A stretch of 64,000 bases of DNA from Achatina immaculata (GCA_009760885.1 CM019699.1:41908268-41972267); one strand, 5' to 3'. Shown: positions 39,064 to 50,521, counted from the stretch's first letter. The notes: generated by a model from the sequence alone, not told the origin. Numbers and translations: made by a program.

Positions 39064-41441
39064 ACTATGGACTGGGGGAGAGGAATGACAGAGGTTGTAA
39101 ATTAATTGAATGGGCAAGAATACATAGCATGGCTGTAGGAAAAACCTGGTTTAAACAACATCTTCGAAGACTGGCAACATGGTGCAGCCCAGACAAAAAG
39201 ATGTTTAACCTACATATAGACTAATATTAATCAACAAATGATTCTGCAATGCATTACTGACAGCAAAAACCATGCCAGGAGCTGACTGCAATAGTGACCA
39301 TGATCCACTCTGTGGAAAAATTAGAATAAAGCTAAAGAAAGCAGGCAGAAAAGTGAGAAACATCAAACTGAATACAGAACTTCTTAAAAATGACCAAGAA
39401 CTGCGAGAACAATACAAAGTTATTATAACAAATAGATACAATGCAATAGCAAAGATAAATAGTATAGATGAACAATGGGCAATGTTAAGAGATTCTATCC
39501 ACCAAACTGTTAAGGAGATAATACCACAAAAAAAGAAGCCTCTAAAAATAAATGGATGACAGACAACATCTTAGGACTGATGGACAAAAGAAGGAGGATT
39601 AAAAATAACGAGGAAAAATATAGCAAGATAAATAAAGAAATAAGATGCAAATGCAAAGAAGCAAAAGAAGTGTGGTTAAATGAACAGTGCAGACAGATAG
39701 AGGACTCTCATAATAAAGACAGCAAAAACATGCACAAACGAATTAATGAACTCACAGGCAGGAAAACAAAATATACCACAGGATGCCTGAAATCGAAAGA
39801 AGGTAAAATGTTAATGAGAAAAGAAGACACTGTGGACAGGTGGACAGAGTATATCGGTGAGCTATATGGAGGAGAAAGACCAGAATTAACACCAGATACT
39901 GAAAACTGTGATGGACCACCAATACTTGAAGATGAAATCATAGATACCATCAAACACATGAAGAAAGGAAAAGCAACTGGGCCTGATAATATAACAATAG
40001 AAGAAATAGAGGCACTAGAGCAGACAGGAATAAAAATAATAACCAAGTTACTGAATGACATTTACAACAGTGGTTATATTCCCAGTGACCTGATTAAATC
40101 CACATTTATAGCACTACCAAAGAAACCAGGTGCAAAGGAATGTGATGACCACAGGAATATCAGCCTCTCATGTCACATAACGAAACTACTTCTGAGAATC
40201 ATTATGAGAAGAACAAGGAAAAAGATAAAAAAATGGAAATAGCAGATGAACAGTTTGGATTTGTTGAAGGTAAGGGAACACACAATGCCATTTATGCTTT
40301 ACGAACACTAACAGAAAGAGCTTTAGAAGTACAGAAAGATCTCTACTTATGCTTCATTGATTACACCAAGGCATTCGACATGGTGAAACATAATGAAATT
40401 ATTAAAATGCTTGAAGACATCAATATAGATGGCAAAGACCTGAGGATTGTAAAACATCTATACTGGCAGCAAGAAGCAGCAATTGGAGTTGAAAATAAAA
40501 CTGGAAAATATCAACCTATAAAACAAGGGGTGTGACAGGGATGTGTACTGTCTCCAGACCTTTTTTCTCTGTACAGCGAGAATATTCTAAGAACGATCAT
40601 CACAGAACCAGGCATAAAAATTGGAGGATACAATATTAACAACCTTCGGTATGCTGACGACACAGTACTGATAGCTGAGAACCAACAAGACCTGCAAAAT
40701 CTCTTGGATAGAGTCGCAAAGAAAGTGAACAGAAAGGCCTTACTTTGAACATCAAAAAGACAGAGACTATGGTTATATCTAAGAAACAGAATCCACCAGC
40801 ATGCAGTATAAAATTAAACGGAACTACTCTAAAGCAGGTGCAGAAATTCAAATACCTTGGAGCAGTAATAATTTCAGATGGGAAATGCAGAACAGAAAAT
40901 AGGAACAGAATAGGCAAAGCAAAGACTGCATTTCAGAGAATGAGAAACATATTAGCCAACACATCCTTATCAATGAATGTTAGAAAACGAGTCCTAAAAT
41001 GCTATACTGAACCTATCTTGTTATATGGAAGTGAATCATGGACAATAGGCAAGTCTGCACAAAAATCATTGGAAGCAGCAGAAATGTGGTTTATTAGAAG
41101 AATGTTGCGAATCCCCTGGACAGCAAAAATAACTAATGAAGAATGTATGAGAAGATCTGGAGAGACAAAAAACCTTGTCAAAAAGATAAAAAGAGAGGCA
41201 ATGTACTTTTATAGGACATGCAATGAGAAGAGGGGGCATAGAAAATATTATAACAACAGGAAAAATAGAAGGAAGAAGATACAGAGTAAGACCAAGAGAA
41301 ATGATACTGGACAGTCTGATGGGATGGTGTGAGAGGAGATCACCAACTGAGCTGATGGCCTGCATGAAGGATCGCGTACTCTGGAGAAGCATAACAGACA
41401 ATGCCAGTCGGCATGGCACCTGATGATGATGATTCTTTTGT

Positions 41442-41591
41442 ATCTATTGAATACCTGGAGCCAATTTTTTCCTTTTAGCTGCATGCTGAATATTGTGTTC
41501 TTCAATTATTTCCACCACCATGCCGCCACCGCCACCACCACCATTATCAAAATTGCTCTCAATGCATGCTTCTTCATACTGTTCACCACTC
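41442..41591 (-). CDS. Candidate host exon, upstream part (other side of Rte-A)
   Basis: Continuation of the 36863-37078 exon before the Rte-A insertion. A good splice acceptor on the minus strand (TTTATTGTTTTAG at 41592-41604) is followed by coding-like SGEQYEEACIESNFDN, a Gly run from GGT repeats, MVVEIIEEHNIQHAAKRKKL and APGIQ, then a stop. The frame of the other half (…YSIDTKEAND…) is offset by one base. The two meet only if a base is gained or lost near the A6 run at about 41467. It is either a decayed gene or two exons; no function is assigned. Confidence 0.42.
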
Positions 41592-41625
41592 CTAAAACAA
41601 TAAACCATACATGCAGTAGCTGCAG

Positions 41626-42554
41626 ATAAATTGTGACCAATGCTAGTAACCATAATGCCAAGAAAATTTTCCCCACTGATTATTCAGTACTTTAGTTCTA
41701 AAAATAGTATGACTATAGAAGTGCTTAAACTGGCTTCCTTACAAAGTGAAAGTGCCTCTGAAATAAGCAATTACTGTGTTAATGCATTAGAAGAGAACAA
41801 GACTGATAAAAGCAAATGCACTGCATTCTGTGGTGACAATGTAAATACAAATTTTGGTGGAGTATGACGAACTAGTACAAACACATTCACAAAACTGAAG
41901 TATGAAAACTGAATGAAAACCTTATTGGTGTCGGATGCCCTGCGCACATACATGTACTTTATGATGCGGTAAAGACAGCAGCTCATGCTCTAACTGTAGA
42001 TGCAGAAACTATAATAATCAAACTGTTCAATTATTTCTCAATATATATTGTACGCACAGCATGCCCAAAAGAATTTTGAAAATTTTAGATGCAGATTGCT
42101 ATCACATACAAAAACAAGGTGGTTATCTTTGCTTACTGCAGTGGAAAGTGTACTACTACAACTTTATGAAGCACTAAAATCATTTTTCCTCTCAGAAGAA
42201 AAAAGCATCAAGTCTCGATTACCCTGTTTGAAAATCCCCTATGCGAATCCTATCTTTGGTTTGTCCAAAGCCAGATGATGATGTATTTAATAGACAAGTA
42301 CTTCAACTAGAGAAGGCAGATAGTAGAAGTAGGTGTAATTTTAAGGAAATCCTTATGTTGATAAATCAGCAGAAATAAGAAATATTTTTTTCTCTAAAAG
42401 TGAAATCTATTAGGAAACAATCAGAAGATGAAGTAGGCCTCCTGTAGATGTAAATAAATTTTATGTTGAGGTGGAAGAGTTTAATGAAATGTGTCATGCT
42501 TAATGTACAGAGGTGGATGACATCTTTGAATGAATTTTTCATCTATTCGTATAA
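41626..42554 (+). pseudogene. hAT-type transposase relic, N-terminal part
   Basis: The plus strand reads VTNASNHNAKKIFP and SPLIIQYFSSKNSMTIEVLK (41640-41867 frame), NYCVNALEENKTDKSKCTAF, CGDNVNTNFGGV, and later LLSHTKTRWLSLLTAVESVL, LQLYEALKSFFLSEEKSIKS (42048-42278). This is the order of hAT-derived proteins of the ZBED/zinc-finger-associated type (TDASNH…FxGDNxNTxFGG…LLSHSKTRWLSLxPAVERVL). Stops and shifts are frequent. Interrupted at 42564 by Rte-D; continues at 47515. Confidence 0.72.
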
Positions 42555-42655
42555 GTAGATTCTCCCCTGTGTGCTACTTGGGACCTGGGTACGTGCCTAG
42601 GAAGCAAAGAACAGGACCATTGTACCCTACCATGCATGAACGTAAAAGACTAAGG

Positions 42656-43785
42656 AGGTCCATAAAACAAAATTGGCTCAATGTAACATTTAAGTACTTG
42701 GAATCTTCTTTCCATTGATACAGATCTGTTGCACAAGATGTTTCTCATTTTATGGAATGCTGACTTGGCCCGAGCACATCTGCTTTTTATTTCATTGTGA
42801 CATTTCCCATCAGCTGCTATAATCATTCCTAAGTACTTGAATCTATCAACCTGTTTCAGATTTGTGCCATCAATGGTAATGCTACATTTTGATCGTATTC
42901 TTTTCTTTGAGATGACTATCATTTCAGTCTTCTTTTTATTCAGGTTGAGACCTTTATTTTACTTTCACGAACCACGATGTCCAGATGGGTCTGTAGCTCC
43001 CCTTCACTTTTAGCAATCAGAACTGTGTCGTCTGTATATCTTAAGTTGTTAAGGTTGTACCCACCAACTGATATTCCTGGCAAGCTCTCTATATTCCTCA
43101 TTATTTTTTCACTGTACAAGGAGAAGAGGTCAGAAGATAGAACACATCCTTGTCTCACTCTCAATTTTATGTCTTGGAATGGTCCTATTTGGTTCTCAAC
43201 CTTCATTGGTGCTGATTGCTGCCAGTATGTGTTTTTGATAAGTTTCAGATCTTTCCCATCTATGTTGATGTCTTCTAGCATTCTTATAATTTCTGTGTGT
43301 CTCACTTTATCGAATGCTTTACAGTAGTCTATGAAGCATAGGAAGAAGTCTGTCTTTACTTCTATTGATCTTTCCATCAATGTTCTCAATATATATATGG
43401 CATTACTTGTGCCTTTTCCTTTGATGAAGCCACATTGTTCTTCAGCAATTTCTGGTTTTATTTTGCCCCTGACTCTTCTCATGACAATACAAAGCAGGAT
43501 TTTGGTAACATGGCTCATAAGACTAATGGTTCGATGGTCTTCACATTCAACTGCACCTTGTTTCTTTGGTAGGGCAATGAAAACTGAGTGCAATAGATCT
43601 GATGGGACATAGTTGGTGTTATAAATGTCATTCAGCAATCTGGTAATTATTTCTATGCCAACTCTCCTAATGCTTCCAATTCTTCATTGGTGATTTTATC
43701 TGGTCCTGGTGCTTTGTTGTTCTTCATGTGTTTGATGGCTTCTTCCACTTCTGCTTTTAATATGGGAAGCCCTTTATTATTATTC
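42656..43785 (-). pseudogene. Rte-A-related LINE (divergent subfamily) fragment
   Basis: Frames 42940-43638 and 42650-42922 on the minus strand. They read LLHSVFIALPKKQGAVECED, HRTISLMSHVTKILLCIVMR, CGFIKGKGTSNAIYILRTLM, FFLCFIDYCKAFDKVRHTEI, VRQGCVLSSDLFSLYSEKIM and NNLRYTDDTVLIAKSEGEL, then MIVISKKRIRSKCSITIDGT. Related to Rte-A throughout but clearly different at many residues. The palm motif is YTDD, a substitution in the usual YADD. No 3' tail. Confidence 0.82.
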
Positions 43786-44394
43786 AGAATAACTCTGCAA
43801 AATACTTTTGACACAACTGATAGTAAGGTTACTCCTCTCTAGTTATTGCAGTCACTACAGTTACCTTTTTTTTTTTTTGTATTTTAACAATGATTCCTTT
43901 TTTCCATTTAAAAGTGACCTTTTTCTCTTTCCAAATCTTATTAAACATTCTTTGGAGATGGCTCATGTTGTTACTGTTAATAGCTTTTAACTTTTCAGCT
44001 GTTACTTCAAATTCACTTAAAGCTTTGTTGTTAGTCATTAGATTCACTGTTGTTTCAATTTCATTCAATGTAATTTCATCTAGGTTGATATTTAGTTGTG
44101 GGATTGGTAAATCATTTTCAAGATTTATTAATTCATTTGGGTGTAGTCAATTAAGTGTTTCTTGGAAGTCTTCGGCCCATCTTTGCTTGTGGTCTTTACT
44201 TGATGTGAATAGGGTGCCAGTTTTGCTAAAGACTGGTCTTTTCTTTGGATGCAATAGTACCTGTTAGCCTCTTTTGTATGTTATATAGAGTTTTGCTGTC
44301 TCCTGTTTTTGCTGCCTTCTCTGCTTATTTCACCATATTGTCCATGTATTGTCTTTTATCCCTTCTAGCTGAACTTTTTGATTTATTGTCTATC
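43786..44394 (-). pseudogene. Rte-C LINE fragment
   Basis: Minus-strand Rte-C linker and early RT: the lysine-rich KREYMDNMVK-like linker, the NEIETTVNLMTNNKALSEFE block and EVTAEKLKAINSNNMSHLQR, then WKEKKVTFKWKKGI. Truncated on both sides, frameshifted, abutting Rte-D at 44395. Confidence 0.78.
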
Positions 44395-46311
44395 TTTATT
44401 GCTGAAATGGACCCCTAAAAAAAAGAGACTGTTTTATGCAATTCAAGATTCACGAAGCTGTCTACGATAGTTTGTTATGCACCAACAGAGCATCTGAAGA
44501 GGAATTAAAAGATTTTTACAAGTCTCCACGTCACAGTAGAAACAATACCCAAGCACGATATGCTACTCATCTTGGGTGACTTCAATGCAAAAGTAGGTGA
44601 AGGAAATGAAGATAGAAGAAGAATCATGGGAAGAAGAGGAATTGGAGAAATAAATGAAAATGAAGAAAGACTGTGTGGGTTTTGCGAAGAAAGCACGATG
44701 ATCATCGGAGAGACAATTTTCCAACAAGTGGAAATGGTCACTACAAGATGTGAGAACGTGGAAAGGAACAGATGCAGGAAGTGATCACAACCTTCTAGTA
44801 TCAAAAATAAGATTAAAATTAAGGAAAGCCAAAATCGGAGAACCAAGAAAGGCACACTCTGATACAACAAAACTGAAAGTCCAGCAAATAAGAAATGAGT
44901 TCTCAATATTACTTAAAAACCGCTTCAGTGTCCTATAAGACAAAGCAGAAATATCCATATAAGAGTTCAATGAAACACTACAGGAAACAGCAAAAGAAGT
45001 GCTGGGATATTGGAAAAAAGAGCAAGACCACATGGGAAAAGATAGAGCAAAGAAAGGAATCAAGAAAAAATTACTGACCACCAAATCACAAAGGCTTAAA
45101 GAACAATTCTTAAAAAACTATGCACAAAATGACAAAGAGGTGAAAGAATTATACCGTCAAGATAAACATCAATACTACAACTTAACAGGAGCAGCAAAGA
45201 AAGCAGCATATGCAAATGATATGAAAACCATATACAAAATGACAAAGCAGATGACAGGTAACTTCAGCACAAGATGTGAGAGTGCAATAAGGACACATAA
45301 GGGACAACTGGTCAGTGGAGAAAGAGAAAAATATTGAAAGATGGAGGGAACACTTTAACACTCTACTAAACAGAACACAAGCAGCACAAACAAAGACATA
45401 CCTGAAGCAAAAACAGAACTAAACATCAATACAGGACCAATAACTATAAGTGAAGTAAAGGAGGCGATAAAGAAGCTAAAATTAGACAGGGCACCAGGTG
45501 AAGATGAAGTAAATGCTGAGATGCTGAAAGCAGAAGAGACAGAAACAACAAAACAACTTTGCTGGATACTACAACAAATTTGGGATCTAGAAAAAGCCCC
45601 AGAGGAGTGGAAAACTGGACTTATAGTAAAACTACCAAAGAAGGATGACCTCAGAGATTGTTGGAGAGGCATTACCTTCCTGCCACTCACCAGCAAAGTA
45701 TTCTACCACATAATCATCAACATAATTATACCAGCTCTTGAGGGAAACCTTCGGAAAGAGCAGGCAGGATTTATGAAAGGAAGATCGTACTTAGACAAAT
45801 ATTAGGACAGGCAAATGAGTGGCATAGCACAACATATACACTGTTTTAGATTTTGAGAAAGCCTTCAACAGTGTCAACAGAGATGCAATGCGGAAAATTC
45901 TAAGATAGCATGGCCTCCCTCATAAGATAGTGAATGTCATCAAAGCCCTATACGAGGGTTTTCAGTGCAAAAGTGATCTGCGGAGAATACACCTACAATA
46001 GATTTAGGGTACAAACAGGAGTAAAGCAGGGATGTGTACTATCACCAACATTATTTATTTTAGCAGTAGACTGGTTAATGAAGGAGGCAACGTCAGATAA
46101 ATGCAGAGCATTAATATGGTCACTTGACACAGTGTTGGTGGACCTCGACTTTGCCAGCGACATTTGTTTACTGTCAAGCTGGCACAATACAGGAATAAAG
46201 ATCAGTGTCGGAAAGACAAATTTAATGAAGCACATTGTGAACAACAGAAATGTACTGATAACAAGCTAGTGGAGGAGGTCTACAAATTTGTATATCTTGT
46301 AGAGTAGCAGA
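44395..46311 (+). pseudogene. Rte-D coding remnant (EN, linker, RT)
   Basis: Starts at LLKWTP, then LLILGDFNAKVGEGNEDRRR (44560), GADAGSDHNLLVSKIRLKLR (about 44765-44825), the Gln/Lys-rich linker with QMTGNFSTRCESAIRTHKGQ (about 45250), ALDRAPGEDEVNAEMLKAEE-like sequence (45490), TGLIVKLPKKDDLRDC (45610), FRVQTGVKQGCVLSPTLFIL (46000) and LVDLDFASDICLLSSW (46135). The palm motif is FASD instead of FADD, so it lost a catalytic aspartate context. Many shifts. Interrupted at 46312 by Rte-C. Confidence 0.83.
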
Positions 46312-46925
46312 AGACCAGATCTTTACTCTCAGAATAATACTTGAAGAACATATTGAAAAGCAGAAACCATTAATACTGAACTTCATAGATTTTAAAAAGG
46401 CATTTGATAGCATATACAGAGATTCATTATGGAGAATTTTATGTCTATATGGAATACCATCTAAAATTGTCAACATCATTAAGGACTTATACAATGGATA
46501 TGTTTGTGCAGTCAAGACAGAAGAAGGAATGAGTGAATGGTTCCAGATTGAAACAGTCGTGAAACAAGGATGTATGCTGTCTCCTTTACTTTTTGGGATT
46601 ACGGTAGACTTCATAATGAAAAAATGCTGCACAGGTAACACAGGTATTGACTGGGTGCATGGGAACCAACTAGAAGATCTTGATTTTGCTGATGACATAA
46701 CTCTTATCAATAATAATGTGAATTTCATGCAAGAAAAAACGGTAGCCGAAGAAAAAGAGGCAAACCGCGTGAAACTCTGAAGAGGACATTATTAAGAGAG
46801 GCCAAATTAACAGGCATAAAATCCTTTGATGAGGTTGAAAGACTTGCCGAAGACAGGAAAAATTGGCGAACTACTTTGCGAGCCCTATGTGATGTTTAAC
46901 GGCACGGGAAGGATATAAGATAAGT
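46312..46925 (+). mobile_element. Rte-C LINE, 5'-truncated and internally deleted, inside Rte-D
   Basis: Runs from DQIFTLRIILEEHIEKQKPL (46315) through NFIDFKKAFDSIYRDSLWRI, VVKQGCMLSPLLFGITVDFI and LDFADDITLINNNVNFMQEK. It then jumps straight to EEKEANRVKL and the 3' end (TTTAACGGCACGGGAAGGAT, ATAAGATAAG). About 0.6 kb is deleted between. The flanks AGTAGCAGAAGA and AAGTAGAAGA suggest an imperfect TSD. Confidence 0.8.
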
Positions 46926-47504
46926 AGAAGATGGAGATGGCACAGAGGACATCAACAACAGACTTACTAGAGCAAACTAGGCTTTTGCAATGCTGCAGAC
47001 TATATGGAAATCTAAAAAATTAAGCACAAAGATGAAAATGAGGATAATTAAGAGTCATGTTCTAAGTGTACTACTCTACTGAAATGAATGCTGGAAAGTC
47101 ACCAAAACTATAGAAAACAAGTTGAATTCTTTCCAGACTAAATGTTTATGAAGAATTAGAAGAATATTTTGGCCAAACACTGTAAGAAATAACACTTTGT
47201 TGGCAGAAATGCAGATGAAGCCACTGACAGCAATTACTGAGGAAAGACGCTGGCGATGGTTGGGACATGTGCTCCGGATGAGTGACGACTCACTACCAAA
47301 AATAGCACTAAGATGGACACCACAGGGGAACAAAAGTAAAGGTAGACCAAAGGAGACATGGAGAAGAACAACAGAGAGGATGATGAGCAACAGAGGGCCC
47401 ACTTGGGCAAGATCGGGAAAAAAAGGCAAAGGACAGGCATTTGTGGAAAACCCTTGCTGAAGCCCCATGTGTCTTGGGCACTTATGGTTCAGAGGGAGAG
47501 AGAG
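46926..47504 (+). pseudogene. Rte-D C-terminal remnant
   Basis: Continues the interrupted Rte-D: the NRLTRANQAFAMLQTIWKSK-like block, then MLAEMQMKPLTAITEERRWR, WLGHVLRMSDDSLPKIALRW, NKSKGRPKETWRRTTERMMS and the 3' end TTCAGAGGGAGAGAGAG before the TSD. Stops and shifts are present. Confidence 0.82.
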
Positions 47505-47514
47505 GTGGATTCTC

Positions 47515-47966
47515 TTAGGCTCTGTACCAGCAATGTTTGAAGTGGAAGAGATTGTAAGGTTTCTGCAAGACAAGGAGCAGTAAATTGATGATTCACTACT
47601 GTTTGATCAATTCACATATCTGAAGCACTGTAGTGAAACAGTACTCACAAAGGAGAAGGGCAATTGGAATAGCAGATCCAATCAGGAGAAGTGGACCAAT
47701 TTCTTTAGACAGTCTGAATCTTTGGAGCAGTACTCGGAGTTACTGCGTGAATTTATCTCTGGTGTTCCTGGACATAATGCAAATGTGGAAAGGTATTTTC
47801 CCCTCATGAATGTACAATGGATAGTGGAATGAAATCGCCTTCACATCTCAATAGTTTAATAATTAAATATGCTTTTAATTATCCAATAAGATGCTCAGAA
47901 TTGTATAATTATGTCAGTCAGTGGCAAGATCTTCTTTCCAGAAGTTTAAAGTCAGATAAATACAAG
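47515..47966 (+). pseudogene. hAT transposase relic, C-terminal dimerisation part
   Basis: The plus strand reads VPAMFEVEEIVRFLQDKEQ, DDSLLFDQFTYLKHCSETVL, NFFRQSESLEQYSELLREFI, then VPGHNANVERYFPLMNVQW. The last block is the hAT C-terminal dimerisation signature (SHNANVERIFSLMNxQW). It joins the 41626-42554 part across Rte-D. Cut at 47967 by a mariner-like element and continues briefly after 48665. Confidence 0.75.
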
Positions 47967-48665
47967 GGTCATACCGAAAGTTGTGAGCAAAATTTTTTTT
48001 TAAAATCAGAATTTATAGATATAGAAAATATAAATATATCACCTTAATCTGCGTCCTGTGCACTTCATGTAGAGGTCACATGACATCACCATCATGTGTC
48101 ACGTGACCATGCGGAGCATAAACAAAATGGTGGGTGCTTAAATTTCGTTTCGTCATGCTTTTATTGAGTTCCTTGTTAAAGATGAAATCTCTGCTGCTGA
48201 AATTCACCAAAGACTTCAACTTGCTTATGGAGATGTGTGTATGGGGGCTAACAGTGTTAGGAGATGGGTGAGACATTTCAAAGATGGAAACACGAGCATC
48301 CAAGATATATGCCTTGCAGCGGTCACCCTCGAACCGCCTCCACTGAACGCAACGTGGAAAGGGCTGATGACATCATTAAAGAAGACAGACATGTCACAGT
48401 ATCTGAAATGCTGTAAATCTTGGAATAGGACACAATGCAGTGCAGGAAATGATTGAAATCCTAGGCTATAGAAAAGTCTGTACCAGCTAGTTCCCACAGG
48501 ATAGAACGTATAGAAAACAGTGCGTCTGGGAAAAATGTGAGCAGATAAATGTAGATTATGTTGAAAAGTGAAGAAAAGGATGTAGATAAGGTGATACATT
48601 TATATTTTCTCTGTCTATAAATTCTGATTTTTAAAAGATTTTTGCTCACAACTTTCAGTATGACC
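47967..48665 (+). mobile_element. Mariner-like deletion derivative with about 80-bp TIRs
   Basis: The left end, GGGTCATACCGAAAGTTGTG then AGCAAAAATTTTTTTTAAAA and TCAGAATTTATAGATA (about 47967-48045), is the inverted repeat of 48590-48665. The element is about 700 bp and keeps only the N-terminal part of a transposase (48105-48560). The TIRs are far longer than in the mariner at 827-2103, so it is a different family. A TA duplication could not be fixed with certainty. Confidence 0.75.
48105..48560 (+). pseudogene. Mariner-type transposase, N-terminal HTH fragment
   Basis: The plus strand reads FIEFLVKDEISAAEIHQRLQ, LAYGDVCMGANSVRRWVRHF and KDGNTSIQD. After a frameshift come TASTERNVERADDIIKEDRH and VTVSEML, then the IGHNAVQEMIEILGYRKV region and an ASSHRI-type end. 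This is the paired helix-turn-helix of SETMAR/mariner transposases. The catalytic domain is missing. Confidence 0.8.
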
Positions 48666-49783
48666 CTATTTCAAGGAGCAAGACGCAGGATGGCAGGATA
48701 TTGAAGGTAAATATCTGACAGTAAAATACATTCGTACTCAGATAAATAATGTTCAACATCCCATGAATAAATTTTGAACTATTTTAATTTAAAAATGCAT
48801 GCAAAGTCATCATCATCATCATGTGACGTGCTGACTGGCGTTGGATATTATGCTTCTCCAGAGTATCCGATCCTTCATGCAGGCCATCAGCTCAGTTGGT
48901 GATCTCCTCTCACACCATCCCGTCAAACTGTCCAGTATCATTTCTCTTGGTCTTCCTCTTGATCTTCTTCCTTCTATTTTTCCTGTTGTTATAATATTTT
49001 CAATGCCCCCTCTTCTCATTGCATGTCTTTTATCTTTTTGACAAGGTTTTTTGTCTCTCCAGATCTTCTCATACATTCTTCATTAGTTATTTTTGCTGTC
49101 CAGGGGATTCGCAACATTCTTCTAATAAACCACATTTCTGCTGCTTCCAATGATTTTTGTGCAGACTTGCCTATTGTCCATGATTCACTTCCATATAACA
49201 AGATAGGTTCAATATAGCATTTTAGGACTCGTTTTCTAACATTCATTGATAAGGATGTGTTGGCTAATATGTTTCTCATTCTCTGAAATGCAGTCTTTGC
49301 TTTGCCTATTCTGTTCCTATTTTCTGTTCTGCATTTCTCATCTGAAGTTATTACTGCTCCAAGGTATTTGAAATTCTGCACCTCCTTTAGAATAGTTCCG
49401 TTTAATTTTATACTGCATGCTGGTGGATTCTGTTTCTTAGATAAAACCATAGTCTCTGTCTTTTTGATGTTCAAAGTAAGGCCTTTCTGTTCACTTTCTT
49501 TGGCGAATTTATCCAAGAGATTTTGCAGGTCTTGTTGATTCTCAGCTATCAGTACTGTGTTGTCAGCATACCGAAGGTTGTTAATATTGTATCCTTCAAT
49601 TTTTATGCCTAGTTCTGTGATGATCGTTCTTAAAATATTCTCGCTGTACAGAGAAAAAAGGTCTGGAGACAGTACACATCCCTGTCACACCCCTTGTTTT
49701 ATAGGTTGATATTTTCCAGTTCTATTTTCAACTCCAATTGCTGCTTCTTGCTGCCAGTATAGATGTTTTACAATCCTCAGGTC

Positions 49784-50521
49784 TTAGCTGTCTGTATTGA
49801 TGTCTTCAAGCATTTTAATAATTTCATTATGTTTCACCTTGTCAAATGCCTTGGTGTAATCAATGAAGCATAAGTAGAGATCTTTCTGTACTTCTAAAGC
49901 TCTTTCTGTTAGTGTTCGTAAAGCATAAATGGCATTGTGTGTTCCCTTTCCTTCAACAAATCCAAACTGTTCATCTGCCATTTCCATCTTTCTCTTTGTT
50001 CTTCTCATAATTATTCTCAGAAGTAGCTTCGTTATGTGACATGAGAGGCTGATAGTCCTGTGGTCGTCACATTCCTTTGCACCTGGTTTCTTTGGTAGTG
50101 CTATAAATGTGGATTTAATCAGGTCACTAGGAATATAACCACTGTTGTAAATGTCATTCAGTAACTTGGTTATTATTTTTATTCCTGTCTGCTCTAGTGC
50201 CTCTATTTCTTCTATTGTTATATTATCAGGCCCAGTCGCTTTTCCTTTCTTCATGTGTTTGATGGTATCTATGATTTCATCTTCAAGTATTGGTGGTCCA
50301 TCACAGTTTTCAGTATCTGGTGTTAATTCTGGTCTTTCTCCTCCATATAGCTCACCGATATACTCTGTCCACCTGTCCACAATGTCTTCTTTTCCCATTA
50401 ACATTTTACCTTCTTTCAATTTCAGGCATCCTGTGGTATATTTTGTTTTCCTGCCTGTGAGTTCATTAATTCGTTTGTGCATGTTTTTGCTGTCTTTATT
50501 ATGAGAGTCCTCTGTCTGCAC
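49784..50521 (-). pseudogene. Rte-A reverse transcriptase frame
   Basis: Includes KKGKATGPDNITIEEIEALE, STFIALPKKPGAKECDDHRT, SLSCHITKLLLRIIMRRT, DEQFGFVEGKGTHNAIYALR and LYLCFIDYTKAFDKVKHNEI (first catalytic Asp). A stop (TAG at about 49785) interrupts before the QGVRQGCVLSPDL and YADD region, which lies at about 49560-49700 in another frame and has YADN (TTGTCAGCATA as rc) where YADD is expected. Not functional. Confidence 0.83.

Larger units (their letters stand above)
37079..41432 (+). mobile_element. Rte-A LINE with two Rte-D inserts, 9-bp TSD
   Basis: Plus-strand Rte-A bounded by TTCTTTTGT at 37070-37078 and 41433-41441. It starts in the endonuclease (LLAQLKGRPININIIQAYAP at about 37088). 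After the inserts it gives GDFNAKVGKGRTSDIVGDYG (about 37740), DYGLGERNDRGCKLIEWARI-like sequence (39070), GADCNSDHDPLCGKIRIKLK (39270-39330), a linker ORF 39556-40242 with ATGPDNITIEEIEALEQTGI and LPKKPGAKECDDHRNISLSC, and 40170-40535 with YLCFIDYTKAFDMVKHNEII. Next come RYADDTVLIAENQQ (about 40650) and the C-terminal block to 41423, ending in ATGATGATGATT. Several shifts and a TGA at 40533 disable it. Confidence 0.9.
42565..47504 (+). mobile_element. Composite Rte-D insertion in the hAT relic
   Basis: A plus-strand Rte-D whose 5' leader is at 42565-42655 (GACCATTGTACCCTACCATG, CATGAACGTAAAAG, ACTAAGGAGG, as in the full-length copy near 55075-55140). Its body is at 44395-46311 and 46926-47504. 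The flanks GTAGATTCTC (42555-42564) and GTGGATTCTC (47505-47514) form a 10-bp TSD with one mismatch, and the hAT sequence resumes after it. About 330 bp of Rte-D between leader and body is missing where the foreign block 42656-44394 sits. Confidence 0.72.

Noticed and set aside
41444..41653. Gly-rich ORF taken whole as one protein
   Set aside because: Only the part after the acceptor at 41592 is plausible as an exon; the upstream part overlaps the start of the plus-strand hAT relic.
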